NCBI RefSeq assembly: GCF_003063315.1
Contig: NZ_NERV01000002.1
Span: 806,001 to 870,000, forward strand
From: Limnohabitans sp. T6-5
GTDB taxonomy: Bacteria; Pseudomonadota; Gammaproteobacteria; Burkholderiales; Burkholderiaceae_C
Length of the DNA: 64,000 nt
Reading direction: 5' to 3'
Shown here in pieces: positions 16,451 to 23,442 of this stretch (positions are counted from its first letter, which is position 1; each line of letters begins with the position of its first letter). The position numbers and the translations under genes were made by a program. The notes below the pieces were generated by a model, which did no database searches, had not been told where the DNA came from, and saw nothing but the letters and a program-made list of their open reading frames with translations.

Positions 16451-17797
16451 TCAGTTGCTGTGGCTGACTTGGTCATTCAGCAGCCAGGCGCTGGCCAGGG
16501 TGAGTTCAATGTCTGACGGCCAGACCAGGCCACTGGGTGGCGGCATCAGAACAATCAGTTGTGCGTGTGCTTGAGGAAATTGCTGCCGTGCGTCTTGCAG
16601 CGCACGGATTTCTCGCGTCATGGTGTCCTGAGAGCTGATGTCTGCACAGACTTGAATCAGCGCTTCGTGCCCATCGGGATAGCGGGCATGAAAATCCACC
16701 TCAAACCCGTTGGGCGTGTGGACATAGCTCACTTCTGCGCCGTTGCGCAGGAGTTGGTGCAAGACGGCACATTCAAGTGCGTGGCCCGTATTGGCTTTGC
16801 CGGACCGGTCAAACAAGGCGATCAGCCCGGTGTCCACGGGGTAAACCTTGCGGGGGTTGACTTGCTTTTGTCGGACCGAGCTGCTGCAGATGCTGATGCT
16901 GGTGAGTAAAAACGCGTCTTCCAGATAAGACAAAAGCAGATGCAGCGTGTCTTTGCCCACGGCAACGCCACGCGATTTGAGGTCGGCATGGAATTTGTTG
17001 ATGCTGAAGCTGCCTGCAGCGTTGCCAAGGAGTTGTTGCACCATCCATCGCAGCACCTGGGGCTGACTGAGGTTGTGGCGCTCTATCACGTCGCGCAAGA
17101 GCAGCACGTCCACGTAATTGCGCAGCAGGGCGTGGCGGCTGCGTGTGTCCAAGCCTTGTGCTTCGGGAAATCCGCCTTGCTCCAGGTACAGGTCAAGGTC
17201 GTGTGCAATTTGTGAGTGGCTGGCTTTGGTGAGTTTGTGCCATTGTTGCGTGGGTTCATGCCCGATATGGCGCAGCATTTCGCGAAAGCTGAAGGGGGTA
17301 ACGGTGGCCTCCAAGGCGCGTCCTCGCATGCTGCTGGCCACTTCGCGCGAGAGCATGCGCGCAGAGGACCCCGAGAGGTAGAGGTCGATGTTTTCGGAGT
17401 CAAGCAAGCGGCGCGCAAATGTTTCCCAGCCTGGCACAAGCTGTATCTCGTCCAAAAAGAAAGCGGCTCGGCGTTGGTCGCGCCAATCTGGATGGAGCCG
17501 GTAGTAGGTTTGCACCAGCCGGTCCAGATCGGATGCTTGCAGGCCTGCGAGGCGTTCATCTTCAAAGCTGAAATAAACCAGGCCTTCACGCGGTGTACCC
17601 GCTTGTACGCGCTGAGCCATGATCTGCCACAAATTCGTGGTTTTGCCGGCCCGGCGCATGCCAATAACGGCCAGCGCCTTGCCCGGCACATTTGGCAACC
17701 AGACATCGCGCCGGGTCATGACGGGCATTGGGCGCGTTTGGGCATCCACAATTTTTTCCGTGTACACCGAGTCTATTTGGGCTACTGAAAACGACAT
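16451..17797 (-). CDS. AAA ATPase with DUF4143 domain
   Basis: A 448-residue protein of the AAA_14 plus DUF4143 family: Walker A GMRRAGKTT, Walker B AAFFLDEIQ, sensor-like YLSGSSARMLSREVASSMRG, then LLRNYVDVLLLRDVIERHN, and a C-terminal nuclease-like segment FEVDFHARYPDG. The cellular role of the family is unknown; it often lies in horizontally acquired DNA. A 31-base near-perfect inverted repeat lies just before the start, suggesting self-contained regulation. The gene is wedged between the intact rfbC start and rfbC copy 2, so it looks like an inserted cassette. Confidence 0.85.
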   Translation of the reverse strand: MSFSVAQIDSVYTEKIVDAQTRPMPVMTRRDVWLPNVPGKALAVIGMRRAGKTTNLWQIMAQRVQAGTPREGLVYFSFEDERLAGLQASDLDRLVQTYYRLHPDWRDQRRAAFFLDEIQLVPGWETFARRLLDSENIDLYLSGSSARMLSREVASSMRGRALEATVTPFSFREMLRHIGHEPTQQWHKLTKASHSQIAHDLDLYLEQGGFPEAQGLDTRSRHALLRNYVDVLLLRDVIERHNLSQPQVLRWMVQQLLGNAAGSFSINKFHADLKSRGVAVGKDTLHLLLSYLEDAFLLTSISICSSSVRQKQVNPRKVYPVDTGLIALFDRSGKANTGHALECAVLHQLLRNGAEVSYVHTPNGFEVDFHARYPDGHEALIQVCADISSQDTMTREIRALQDARQQFPQAHAQLIVLMPPPSGLVWPSDIELTLASAWLLNDQVSHSN

Positions 17798-17804
17798 ATT
17801 TTAT

Positions 17805-17835
17805 GAGTTTTATCCTTTTAAAAAGGACAAAACTC
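17805..17835 (-). promoter_or_regulatory. 31-bp inverted repeat before the AAA ATPase gene
   Basis: GAGTTTTATCCTTTT and AAAAGGACAAAACTC are complementary with one mismatch across a single central base. The repeat lies eight bases before the ATPase start codon and could be an operator or a hairpin covering the ribosome site. The function is inferred from symmetry and position. Confidence 0.6.
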
Positions 17836-17860
17836 AATTGAACTTAGGCAGCAAAGCTGG

Positions 17861-17914
17861 CCTCAAGCATGAGCAGGTCGGGGATGTGGGTGGGGGTGAC
17901 GGTGTAGGGCATGG
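17861..17914 (-). repeat. rfbC 5'-end repeat, copy 2
   Basis: Fifty-odd bases match the start of rfbC (about 16388-16440), including the ATG, with essentially one mismatch in the core. The match ends abruptly about 18 codons into the gene. It lies between the parE stop and the ATPase gene's upstream inverted repeat. Confidence 0.9.
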
Positions 17915-17937
17915 GTGTAACAACAGACGCTGGCTTT

Positions 17938-18288
17938 TCAGTGCGGCAGGAATTGCGAATCAGGGATGTGTCTGCTCAGGTCCATTCGGTCATGGAGAAT
18001 TCGCAGGATGTCCAGCACTTGTTCTTCTGAAACTCTGAAAACCACAAAGTGACTTGCTTTCCGACCGTAGCTCGCAATGTGCAATGTACAAATACCTGGT
18101 GCCAATTCATTTCTGTTTTTGACAACGGGCGTTTCAGGACCATTTGTCAGTGCCTCAAGTGCCAGTGAAATTGTTTCTAAGTATTGGTCGGCCTGTAATG
18201 CACCAAATTGCTCTGTGGTCCATTTGGTGATGTCCAAGACGTCTAATTCGGCTTGATGGGTCAGCCGCACGACCCAGTTTCGACTCAT
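17938..18288 (-). CDS. parE: ParE/RelE-family toxin
   Basis: A 116-residue protein with the ParE layout: VVRLTHQAELDVLDITKWTTEQFG at the N-terminus, a central helical pair and C-terminal strands with VVFRVSEEQVLDILRILHDRMDL. ParE toxins poison DNA gyrase, RelE relatives cleave mRNA; the RILHDRMD end favours ParE. The antitoxin gene precedes it with a four-base overlap. The cassette is flanked by rfbC copies 2 and 3. Confidence 0.85.
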   Translation of the reverse strand: MSRNWVVRLTHQAELDVLDITKWTTEQFGALQADQYLETISLALEALTNGPETPVVKNRNELAPGICTLHIASYGRKASHFVVFRVSEEQVLDILRILHDRMDLSRHIPDSQFLPH

Positions 18289-18566
18289 GTCGGCCTGGTG
18301 ACTTTCCCGGTCAGTGAATGAAGGTGCGCGCGCAAGGATTGCGCTGAATCGAAGCTGGTGAATCGCCCAGCGTCTATGTCTGCAATGCCTGTCTGCACAG
18401 CTGTTCGCAGTGCTTCGAGGCGATAAGCGTCTTCGGCTTCTCGCTGCTCGACCAGCCGAAGTCCTTCGCGCAGCACTTCGCTGGCATTTTGGTATCGCCC
18501 GCTGCTGACCAGCTGCTCGACCAGCGTGGCTTGGTGCTCTGTCAGGACAACGTTACGTGTAGGCAT
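18285..18566 (-). CDS. parD: ParD-family antitoxin
   Basis: A 93-residue protein with an N-terminal ribbon-helix-helix, RNVVLTEHQATLVEQLVSSG then RYQNASEVLREGLRLVEQRE, followed by a flexible toxin-binding tail. This is the ParD/CopG-like pattern. The four-base ATGA overlap with the toxin gene couples their translation. A palindrome at 18587-18603, about 20 bases before the start, is the expected self-repression site. Confidence 0.88.
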   Translation of the reverse strand: MPTRNVVLTEHQATLVEQLVSSGRYQNASEVLREGLRLVEQREAEDAYRLEALRTAVQTGIADIDAGRFTSFDSAQSLRAHLHSLTGKVTRPT

Positions 18567-18577
18567 GGCTTTTACCT

Positions 18578-18710
18578 TCAGTTATGTTGGCATATTATGC
18601 CAATGCACACCAATCTTCTTTCAAAAAATATGCGCCGCGCATCGCCAAAAACCTTGGGCTCGAGGATGAGCAGGTCGGGTATGTGGGTGGGGGTGACTGT
18701 GTAGGGCATG
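18578..18710 (-). pseudogene. truncated rfbC fragment (5'-end repeat, copy 3)
   Basis: Bases 18617-18710 match the first 31 or so codons of rfbC with about seven mismatches and keep the ATG. The frame reads MPYTVTPTHIPDLLILEP and on to DAR, then leaves the rfbC sequence and stops at 18578-18580, inside the parD promoter region. It cannot encode an epimerase. It is the most diverged and longest of the two extra copies, so probably the oldest. Confidence 0.88.
18587..18603 (-). promoter_or_regulatory. palindromic probable ParD operator
   Basis: TTGGCATA-T-TATGCCAA has two perfect eight-base arms around one base. It is AT-rich at the centre, lies just before parD, and is the type of site ribbon-helix-helix antitoxins bind. 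The role is inferred. Confidence 0.6.
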
Positions 18711-18719
18711 TCCTTTGCC

Positions 18720-18899
18720 TCAATGCTCACGATAAGTGGCTTGGCAAAAGGCGGTCAATTGTTCGTGCCAACGTAAAAGCTCCGGTGCGGCCTGGATCAT
18801 TTGCTCAAAGAACTCATGAAGTACGGCTGGATCGTCTTCGTATTCAAGTAGTCGCGCATGCAGGCCAAGTGGTCCAGCTTTTTCCAGATCAGGGCGATG
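18720..18899 (-). pseudogene. remnant open frame without a start codon, after the last MNT gene
   Basis: One minus-strand frame is open for about 58 codons after a stop, reading DLEKAGPLGLHARLLEYEDD and on through HEFFEQMIQAAPELLRWHEQ to a stop at 18720. It looks protein-like but has no ATG or GTG start. A second short frame starting at a GTG right after the MNT stop (beginning VSEHIALIWKKLDHL) overlaps it out of frame. A frameshifted or truncated gene is the simplest reading. I do not recognise a family. Confidence 0.35.
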
Positions 18900-18906
18900 T
18901 GCTCAC

Positions 18907-19191
18907 TCACAAGCGAATGCCCTCTTGTTTTGCGATCAGAGCGATGGGGCTGAGGTCGCCAAAGGGTTTGACGATCAGGTCCACCGGCATATCGAGCTGG
19001 TCTTGCAGGCTGACTTTGCAGCGGATTTTTTTCATCAAATCGGGCTGGCTGGTTTCGACGTAGAAGTCGACATCGCCGCCTTTTTGCGCGTCGTGCACCC
19101 GTGAGCCAAACAGCGTGACCTGCACGCCCTCACCCAGCACGGCTTGGGTGGTGCTTTTGATGGTGTGGATTTGGACGGGGGTCAGGCGCAT
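18907..19191 (-). CDS. MNT-domain minimal nucleotidyltransferase, probable antitoxin (MNT1)
   Basis: A 94-residue nucleotidyltransferase with the active-site pattern LFGSRVHDAQKGGDVDFYV, that is GS followed by DxD. In HEPN-MNT systems such proteins act as antitoxins that attach AMP to a Tyr of the HEPN toxin. The ATG at 19189-19191 follows the HEPN stop at 19199 directly; an in-frame ATG further up would extend into that gene. Its first 32 residues nearly equal those of MNT2 (19672-19971). Its own pairing is with the HEPN gene just upstream. Confidence 0.82.
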   Translation of the reverse strand: MRLTPVQIHTIKSTTQAVLGEGVQVTLFGSRVHDAQKGGDVDFYVETSQPDLMKKIRCKVSLQDQLDMPVDLIVKPFGDLSPIALIAKQEGIRL

Positions 19192-19193
19192 GG
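19118..19193 (-). repeat. MNT gene 5'-end repeat, copy 1
   Basis: About 76 bases around the MNT1 start, including a few bases upstream of the ATG, are nearly identical to 19898-19973 and similar to 20735-20793. Confidence 0.85.
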
Positions 19194-19198
19194 TCGCT

Positions 19199-19675
19199 TC
19201 AACGAGCAAGCTTGTTGATTTGGTCGGTCAGTCGTTTGGCGGCATCAATCAACACCGGCACCAAGGTGTGACCGGCTTTCAGGGCACTGATCAGGATGTT
19301 GATGTCTTCGATGTATTCATGAACCATTTGGTTGCGCAGTTTGCGCATTTCCAACCAAGTGTCTGCCGAGTCGATCCAGCCGAGCTTTTCAGCCCGATCG
19401 AGATTTTCAATGGCTGCACCCGTTGTTTCGGCCATGGCGTCCAACAGCTGGGGCAACAGTTTGTCGCCCAGGTTGTCTTGCAGACGCCCAAATCGCCCAA
19501 CAAAAGCATCCAGTCGCTCGGCAAGCAGCGGATCTGTTTCGATTTTTTGCAGACTCTCTAGCGTCATGGGCTCTGCAAAGAGGCGTTGGTCTGTTTCCTG
19601 AAGATAAAGACATTCTTTGTGCGTGACACGGCTCAAAAACTGAAGTCTCGCCCACTGGCCTTCAGCAACTCTCAC
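19199..19675 (-). CDS. HEPN-domain protein, probable RNase toxin
   Basis: A 158-residue all-helical protein whose C-terminal part carries RKLRNQMVHEY, the RX4HXY active motif of HEPN ribonuclease toxins, including the Tyr that partner MNT enzymes modify. The start is GTG at 19673-19675, overlapping the stop of MNT2 (GTGA). MNT1 starts seven bases after its stop, so it has an MNT gene on each side. Which one is the true partner cannot be decided from order alone. Confidence 0.8.
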   Translation of the reverse strand: MRVAEGQWARLQFLSRVTHKECLYLQETDQRLFAEPMTLESLQKIETDPLLAERLDAFVGRFGRLQDNLGDKLLPQLLDAMAETTGAAIENLDRAEKLGWIDSADTWLEMRKLRNQMVHEYIEDINILISALKAGHTLVPVLIDAAKRLTDQINKLAR

Positions 19676-19971
19676 AGCGCAACCCCTTGTTGCATGGCAA
19701 TTCGGTGAATGGCTTGCTCCATCAAATTGGGCGCCTTGAGCAACACGTCGACTTTGCGCCCATGCATGGCACGCGAAACACGGCTGGCAATGCGGGCAGA
19801 CATCAATGCGGGCTCTGCCAGAGGATGCTTGACTTCAACCATCAAATCCACATCGCCGCCTTTGGCTGTGTCATCCACCCGCGAGCCAAACAAGGTGACT
19901 TGGGCGCCCTCACCCAGCACGGCTTGGGCGGTGCTTTTGATGGTGTGGATTTGGGCGGGGGTGAGGCGCAT
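19672..19971 (-). CDS. MNT-domain minimal nucleotidyltransferase, probable antitoxin (MNT2)
   Basis: A 99-residue protein with LFGSRVDDTAKGGDVDLMVE, the nucleotidyltransferase GS...DxD motif. The first 32 residues (MRLTPAQIHTIKSTAQAVLG onward) match MNT1 closely, while the rest differs, for example HGRKVDVLLKAPNLMEQAI here. The stop overlaps the HEPN1 start. The mosaic of conserved 5' end and divergent remainder fits recombination between MNT genes. Confidence 0.83.
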   Translation of the reverse strand: MRLTPAQIHTIKSTAQAVLGEGAQVTLFGSRVDDTAKGGDVDLMVEVKHPLAEPALMSARIASRVSRAMHGRKVDVLLKAPNLMEQAIHRIAMQQGVAL

Positions 19972-19973
19972 GG
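19898..19973 (-). repeat. MNT gene 5'-end repeat, copy 2
   Basis: Nearly identical to 19118-19193 over the first 30 or so codons and the bases just before the ATG, then the two genes diverge. Confidence 0.85.
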
Positions 19974-19977
19974 TCGC

Positions 19978-20394
19978 TTAAGCAGAAAAAATCGGCTTCA
20001 ACAAAAATTGGACTTGAAGCTGATATTGACGTTCTTTGACCAGCGTTTCGATGACGGTCATGTCCACATTGAGGTAGTCATGCACGACGCGGTTGCGCAA
20101 GCCAATGGCGGCCGTCCAATGACGCATGGCGTCATCGTCAATGGCGTGGTCTCTGTGCAGTTGGGCAAATGCGTCGTATGCAGAGACGGGCACGATTTGC
20201 TGGCGTTGCTTGATGAGCAATTTGGCTTTACCGATGGCGTTTTCTGTCAGCACCTGCAAAGCATGCAGGACGCCCGCTTGCTCGAGGGCAGAAAGCGCTT
20301 GATGTTTGTGCAAGCGTTGGCTCACGTCATCGAGCATGGCCTGCAGGTCGCGGGCCAGTCGCTCGGTTTCTTGTTGGTAAAGCTCAAGCCGCAT
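19978..20394 (-). CDS. HEPN-domain protein (HI0074/HepT-like), probable toxin
   Basis: A 138-residue helical protein with GLRNRVVHDYLNVDMTVIET, giving RX4HXY (R, four residues, H, one residue, Y), the signature of HepT-type HEPN RNases. The motif is intact. The ATG at 20394 overlaps the end of MNT3 by 11 bases, so MNT3 is the likely partner. MNT2 starts seven bases after its stop. Confidence 0.83.
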   Translation of the reverse strand: MRLELYQQETERLARDLQAMLDDVSQRLHKHQALSALEQAGVLHALQVLTENAIGKAKLLIKQRQQIVPVSAYDAFAQLHRDHAIDDDAMRHWTAAIGLRNRVVHDYLNVDMTVIETLVKERQYQLQVQFLLKPIFSA

Positions 20395-20791
20395 GTTGGC
20401 TACGCCATTGGTTGTCTTCGAGTTGCGCCCAGGTGTTTTGCAAAAATCGAACCCAGCCCAGGTCATCCGTAATGTGCAGGGGAATGCCTTCTTCGGCCAC
20501 CAAGGCGCGCATGGCCAGGCGGGCATCGGCCAGATCAATCAGGTCAACTTGGTTTTCGCGCACTTGCAGGGCATGGCGCAAATCCTGGCGCAACAGTTCA
20601 GTGGTCAGCAATTTGTCGGTGGCCGAAGTACTTCTGGCCCATTGAATGGCGATGTCCCAATCACTGCCTTCATGCGCCGTACCCATAGCCCGACTGCCCA
20701 CCAGCACAGCAAATGCCAAACCGGCACGCTGCGCCAGCACAGCTTGGATGGTGCTTTTGATGGTGTCGATTTGGGTGGGGGTCAGGCGCAT
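20384..20791 (-). CDS. MNT-domain nucleotidyltransferase, probable antitoxin (MNT3)
   Basis: A 135-residue protein with LVGSRAMGTAHEGSDWDIAI, the GS...DxD active site, and RQDLRHALQVRENQVDLIDL, a third acidic strand. It is longer than the other two and more like full MntA-type antitoxins of HEPN-MNT modules. It starts MRLTPTQIDTIKSTIQAVL, shared with MNT1 and MNT2. The next upstream gene, rfbA, ends four bases before its ATG, so it is read from the polysaccharide operon. Confidence 0.84.
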   Translation of the reverse strand: MRLTPTQIDTIKSTIQAVLAQRAGLAFAVLVGSRAMGTAHEGSDWDIAIQWARSTSATDKLLTTELLRQDLRHALQVRENQVDLIDLADARLAMRALVAEEGIPLHITDDLGWVRFLQNTWAQLEDNQWRSQHAA

Positions 20792-20793
20792 GG
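20735..20793 (-). repeat. MNT gene 5'-end repeat, copy 3 (most diverged)
   Basis: The first 19 or so codons of MNT3 match the starts of MNT1 and MNT2; homology weakens after GTGCTGG where the protein reads AQRAGLAFAV. Confidence 0.75.
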
Positions 20794-20795
20794 GT

Positions 20796-21668
20796 TTATT
20801 TGATTAAGTTCAACAAGTATTGGCCGTAACCGTTTTTGGCCAAAGGTTGCGCGAGGTTTTGCACGGCTTCGGCATTGATCCATTTTTGATGGAACGCGAT
20901 TTCTTCTGGGCAGGCGACCATGAGGCCTTGGCGTTTTTGCAAGGTTGCAATGAAACCTGCGGCTTCGAGCAAGCTGTCGTGTGTGCCGGTGTCGAGCCAG
21001 GCATAGCCTCGGCCCATGATTTCGACGTTGAGCTGATTCAGCTCGAGGTAGCGTTTGTTGACGTCGGTGATTTCCAGCTCGCCACGGTGCGACGGCTGGA
21101 TGTCTGCTGCGATGTCACACACCTGCTGGTCATAAAAATACAAGCCCGTAACGGCGTAGTTGCTTTTGGGGGCTTTGGGTTTTTCTTCAATGCTCAGTGC
21201 GCGTTGTTGGTCGTCAAAGTCGACCACGCCGTATCGCTCTGGATCATGCACATGGTAGGCAAACACGCTGGCGCCTGCGCTGCGCTGGTGGGCACTGCCC
21301 AGCAGCTTGACCAAGTCATGGCCATAAAAAATGTTGTCGCCCAAGACGAGGGCACTGGGGTCGTTGCCGACAAAGTCTTTACCGATGATGAAGGCTTGGG
21401 CCAAGCCATCGGGGCTGGGTTGCACGGCGTATTGGATGTTCATGCCCCATTGGCTGCCATCCCCCAACAGTTCTGTAAAGCGAGGGGTGTCCTGGGGTGT
21501 GCTGATGAGCAGAACGTCTTTGATGCCTGCCAGCATGAGCGTGGTCAATGGGTAATAGACCATGGGCTTGTCGTAGACCGGCATGAGTTGTTTACTCACG
21601 GCCTGGGTGACAGGGTACAGACGTGTACCAGAGCCGCCAGCGAGGATGATGCCTTTGCGATTTTTCAT
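20796..21668 (-). CDS. rfbA: glucose-1-phosphate thymidylyltransferase
   Basis: A 290-residue enzyme making dTDP-glucose, the first step to dTDP-L-rhamnose. It opens [22 protein letters not shown], with [63 protein letters not shown] and [18 protein letters not shown]. The length is canonical. It is the first gene after the ops-like element and so heads the polysaccharide transcription unit. rfbB and rfbD are absent from the window and must be elsewhere if rhamnose is made. Confidence 0.97.
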   Translation of the reverse strand: MKNRKGIILAGGSGTRLYPVTQAVSKQLMPVYDKPMVYYPLTTLMLAGIKDVLLISTPQDTPRFTELLGDGSQWGMNIQYAVQPSPDGLAQAFIIGKDFVGNDPSALVLGDNIFYGHDLVKLLGSAHQRSAGASVFAYHVHDPERYGVVDFDDQQRALSIEEKPKAPKSNYAVTGLYFYDQQVCDIAADIQPSHRGELEITDVNKRYLELNQLNVEIMGRGYAWLDTGTHDSLLEAAGFIATLQKRQGLMVACPEEIAFHQKWINAEAVQNLAQPLAKNGYGQYLLNLIK

Positions 21669-21919
21669 GGTGAGAATGTGGGTTTACCCAAGACTATTTT
21701 TTGAATTCCTCAGGCTACCGCAGTCCAGCAATGCTTACATTGCAGACATGATGAAAAGGACAATGCACGATTGTGGTGCAAAAATCCTGAGAGCCTTGTC
21801 AAAAAAGTCTCGGATTGTATTCTTATTAAGAATCATCAGATTCTTAATTTGAATATTTAAGTATTCTTTTTGAGAATCTACAATTCTTTTTTATGACAAT
21901 TTTGATTGTTTTATCAGGA
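21669..21919. other. AT-rich leader/promoter region of the polysaccharide operon
   Basis: About 250 bases without a gene between uppS and rfbA. The part nearest uppS is very AT-rich, with repeated AAGAATCnnnn-type words, the kind of curved DNA that H-NS binds. On the minus strand a TTGACA hexamer lies at about 21797-21802, but I see no convincing -10 partner. Apart from the ops-like element nothing else is recognisable. Confidence 0.5.
21711..21722 (-). promoter_or_regulatory. ops-like RfaH recruitment element
   Basis: On the minus strand the leader reads TGCGGTAGCCTG, matching the core GCGGTAGCnT of the ops element by which RfaH-type antiterminators load onto RNA polymerase. It lies 43 bases before the rfbA start, in an otherwise untranslated leader, and an RfaH-type gene lies 1 kb upstream. 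Position, strand and partner all agree; binding is not shown. Confidence 0.7.
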
Positions 21920-22639
21920 TTACAACGGCGCAGATGACCCAAATCGCCGGTCTCTCCCCGCAAACCATTCAATGGACTCTTTCAGGCGCTCCGGAGAAAA
22001 ATCAGGCCACAGGTCGTCGGTGAAGAAGAGTTCTGCATAGGCGGCTTGCCAGAGCATGAAGTTGCTCACACGCGATTCGCCACCAGTGCGGATGAGCAGA
22101 TCGACCTCAGGAGCGTGCGGGGTGCTGAGGTGGGCCGACAGGCCTTCTTCGGTCATGTCTTGCAGCGTCAGATCGGGGTGGGCTTTTTGCCAGGCTTGTG
22201 CTGCCTGGATCATGTCCCAGCGCCCCCCGTAATTGGCGCAGATGTTGACGGTGATGGCCGTATTGCCTGCGGTCTGCGCTTCGGCTTTGACAATGAGTTC
22301 TTGCAATGATGGGGCAAAGCGTGCGGTGTCTCCCACCACTTTGAGCCGAACGCCGTTGGCGTTCATGTTGTCGATCTCTTTTTGCAAGTAGGTCATGAAC
22401 AGGCTCATGAGGCTGCTGACTTCTTCTTCGGGGCGTTTCCAGTTTTCGGTGCTGAAGGCAAACAAACTCAACTGCGACACACCCAGTGCGGAGCAGGCTT
22501 TGACGATGTCTCGCACACGCTTGGCACCTGCGGCATGGCCCAGGGCTGCGGGCATGAAACGCTTTTTGGCCCAACGCCGGTTGCCATCCATGATGATGGC
22601 GATGTGTTGGGGTTGTTTGGATGCAGGCGTGGAAGACAA
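21920..22639 (-). CDS. uppS: undecaprenyl diphosphate synthase (locus paralogue)
   Basis: A 239-residue cis-prenyltransferase making the C55 lipid carrier. Signature blocks are IAIIMDGNRRWAKKR, FAFSTENWKRP, VNICANYGGRWDM and LLIRTGGESRVSNFMLWQAA with AELFFTDDLWPDF. The housekeeping copy normally sits with frr and cdsA; this one lies beside polysaccharide genes, so it is probably a second copy that raises carrier supply. It follows the RfaH-type gene by about 50 bases. Confidence 0.95.
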   Translation of the reverse strand: MSSTPASKQPQHIAIIMDGNRRWAKKRFMPAALGHAAGAKRVRDIVKACSALGVSQLSLFAFSTENWKRPEEEVSSLMSLFMTYLQKEIDNMNANGVRLKVVGDTARFAPSLQELIVKAEAQTAGNTAITVNICANYGGRWDMIQAAQAWQKAHPDLTLQDMTEEGLSAHLSTPHAPEVDLLIRTGGESRVSNFMLWQAAYAELFFTDDLWPDFSPERLKESIEWFAGRDRRFGSSAPL

Positions 22640-22690
22640 GTGATGGCGCAGATAAAGGGGGTGGTGGATTTTAGTGGCTTTACAGAACGG

Positions 22691-23245
22691 TCAGCTGTTG
22701 GTGGGCTCGACTTGGTGATGTTCGACTTGAACCACGGTGGGCCGTCCGAGAATTTCAAGCAAGACAGCAACGCGTTTACTGGAGACGTTTTGAATGAGTC
22801 CTTCGATACCACCCAGCGCGTTGTGTTTGAGCCGGACCGCTTGCCCGACTTTGAGGTTGCTCAGCTCCTGCAAGGTGGCATGGTTGCGATCTTGTTCAAG
22901 CTGCCGTATGCGCTGTACCAGATCGTCATGCAAAAGCGCTGGCTCAAAGCCGAAACGCACAATGGAGGCCACGCCTTTGGTGCTGCGCACGACGGAGATG
23001 CTTTGCTCTGTTTTACTCGGGCGAAACAGAATATAGCGTGGAAACATGGGTTCAAACTGTGCGATCGGGCCTTGTTCTGTTTTCTTGAATTTTTTATACA
23101 GCGGCAAATAAGCTTCAAAGGCTTGCTGTTCCAGGTTGGTGTGGGCAATTTGCTCTTGGCGGGGCTTGGTATAGGCCAAGTACCAGCGGCCGAGGCTAGC
23201 GCTTTCACTCAAAATGGATTTTGTTGTCTCTGGCGTGGGGGTCAT
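22691..23245 (-). CDS. RfaH/NusG-type transcription antiterminator
   Basis: A 184-residue NusG paralogue. The N-terminal NGN domain has GRWYLAYTKPRQEQIAHTNL, AYLPLYKKFKK, MFPRYILFRP and VRSTKGVASIVRFG; the C-terminal KOW-like part has LKVGQAVRLKHNALGGIEGL and KRVAVLLEILGRPTVVQV. RfaH proteins join polymerase at ops sites and suppress pausing, Rho and H-NS over long surface-polysaccharide operons. The ATG at 23245 excludes a 35-residue upstream extension without family similarity. The ops-like site in front of rfbA is the obvious target. Confidence 0.9.
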   Translation of the reverse strand: MTPTPETTKSILSESASLGRWYLAYTKPRQEQIAHTNLEQQAFEAYLPLYKKFKKTEQGPIAQFEPMFPRYILFRPSKTEQSISVVRSTKGVASIVRFGFEPALLHDDLVQRIRQLEQDRNHATLQELSNLKVGQAVRLKHNALGGIEGLIQNVSSKRVAVLLEILGRPTVVQVEHHQVEPTNS

Positions 23246-23321
23246 GCGAACGCTATTTAAACACTTCTGTTTATAGATTTTAACTTTGGCTGTGTCGGAA
23301 AAATTGGTATTGCAAAAAGAA

Positions 23322-23345
23322 AAAACCCCGCATGCGCGGGGTTTG
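23322..23345 (-). terminator. intrinsic terminator after the H-NS-family gene
   Basis: CCCCGC-ATGC-GCGGGG-type stem; on the minus strand it is followed by a run of T. It lies about 95 bases after the hns-like stop and before the RfaH-type gene, so it separates the two transcripts. Confidence 0.85.
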
Positions 23346-23422
23346 AGCAATCCGAAAACCCATCATAAAACATGCATCAAAGCTTCACTTTCAACATGTG
23401 CTTGCCGGGAAATTGGAAGTTT

Positions 23423-23442
23423 TTGAGTTTGATCAAACTCAA
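23423..23442. other. perfect 20-bp palindrome across the end of the H-NS-family gene
   Basis: TTGAGTTTGATCAAACTCAA overlaps the stop codon of the gene at 23439. It has no adjacent T-run on the gene's strand, so it is not a standard terminator. It could be an RNA-stabilising hairpin or a protein site. Confidence 0.5.
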
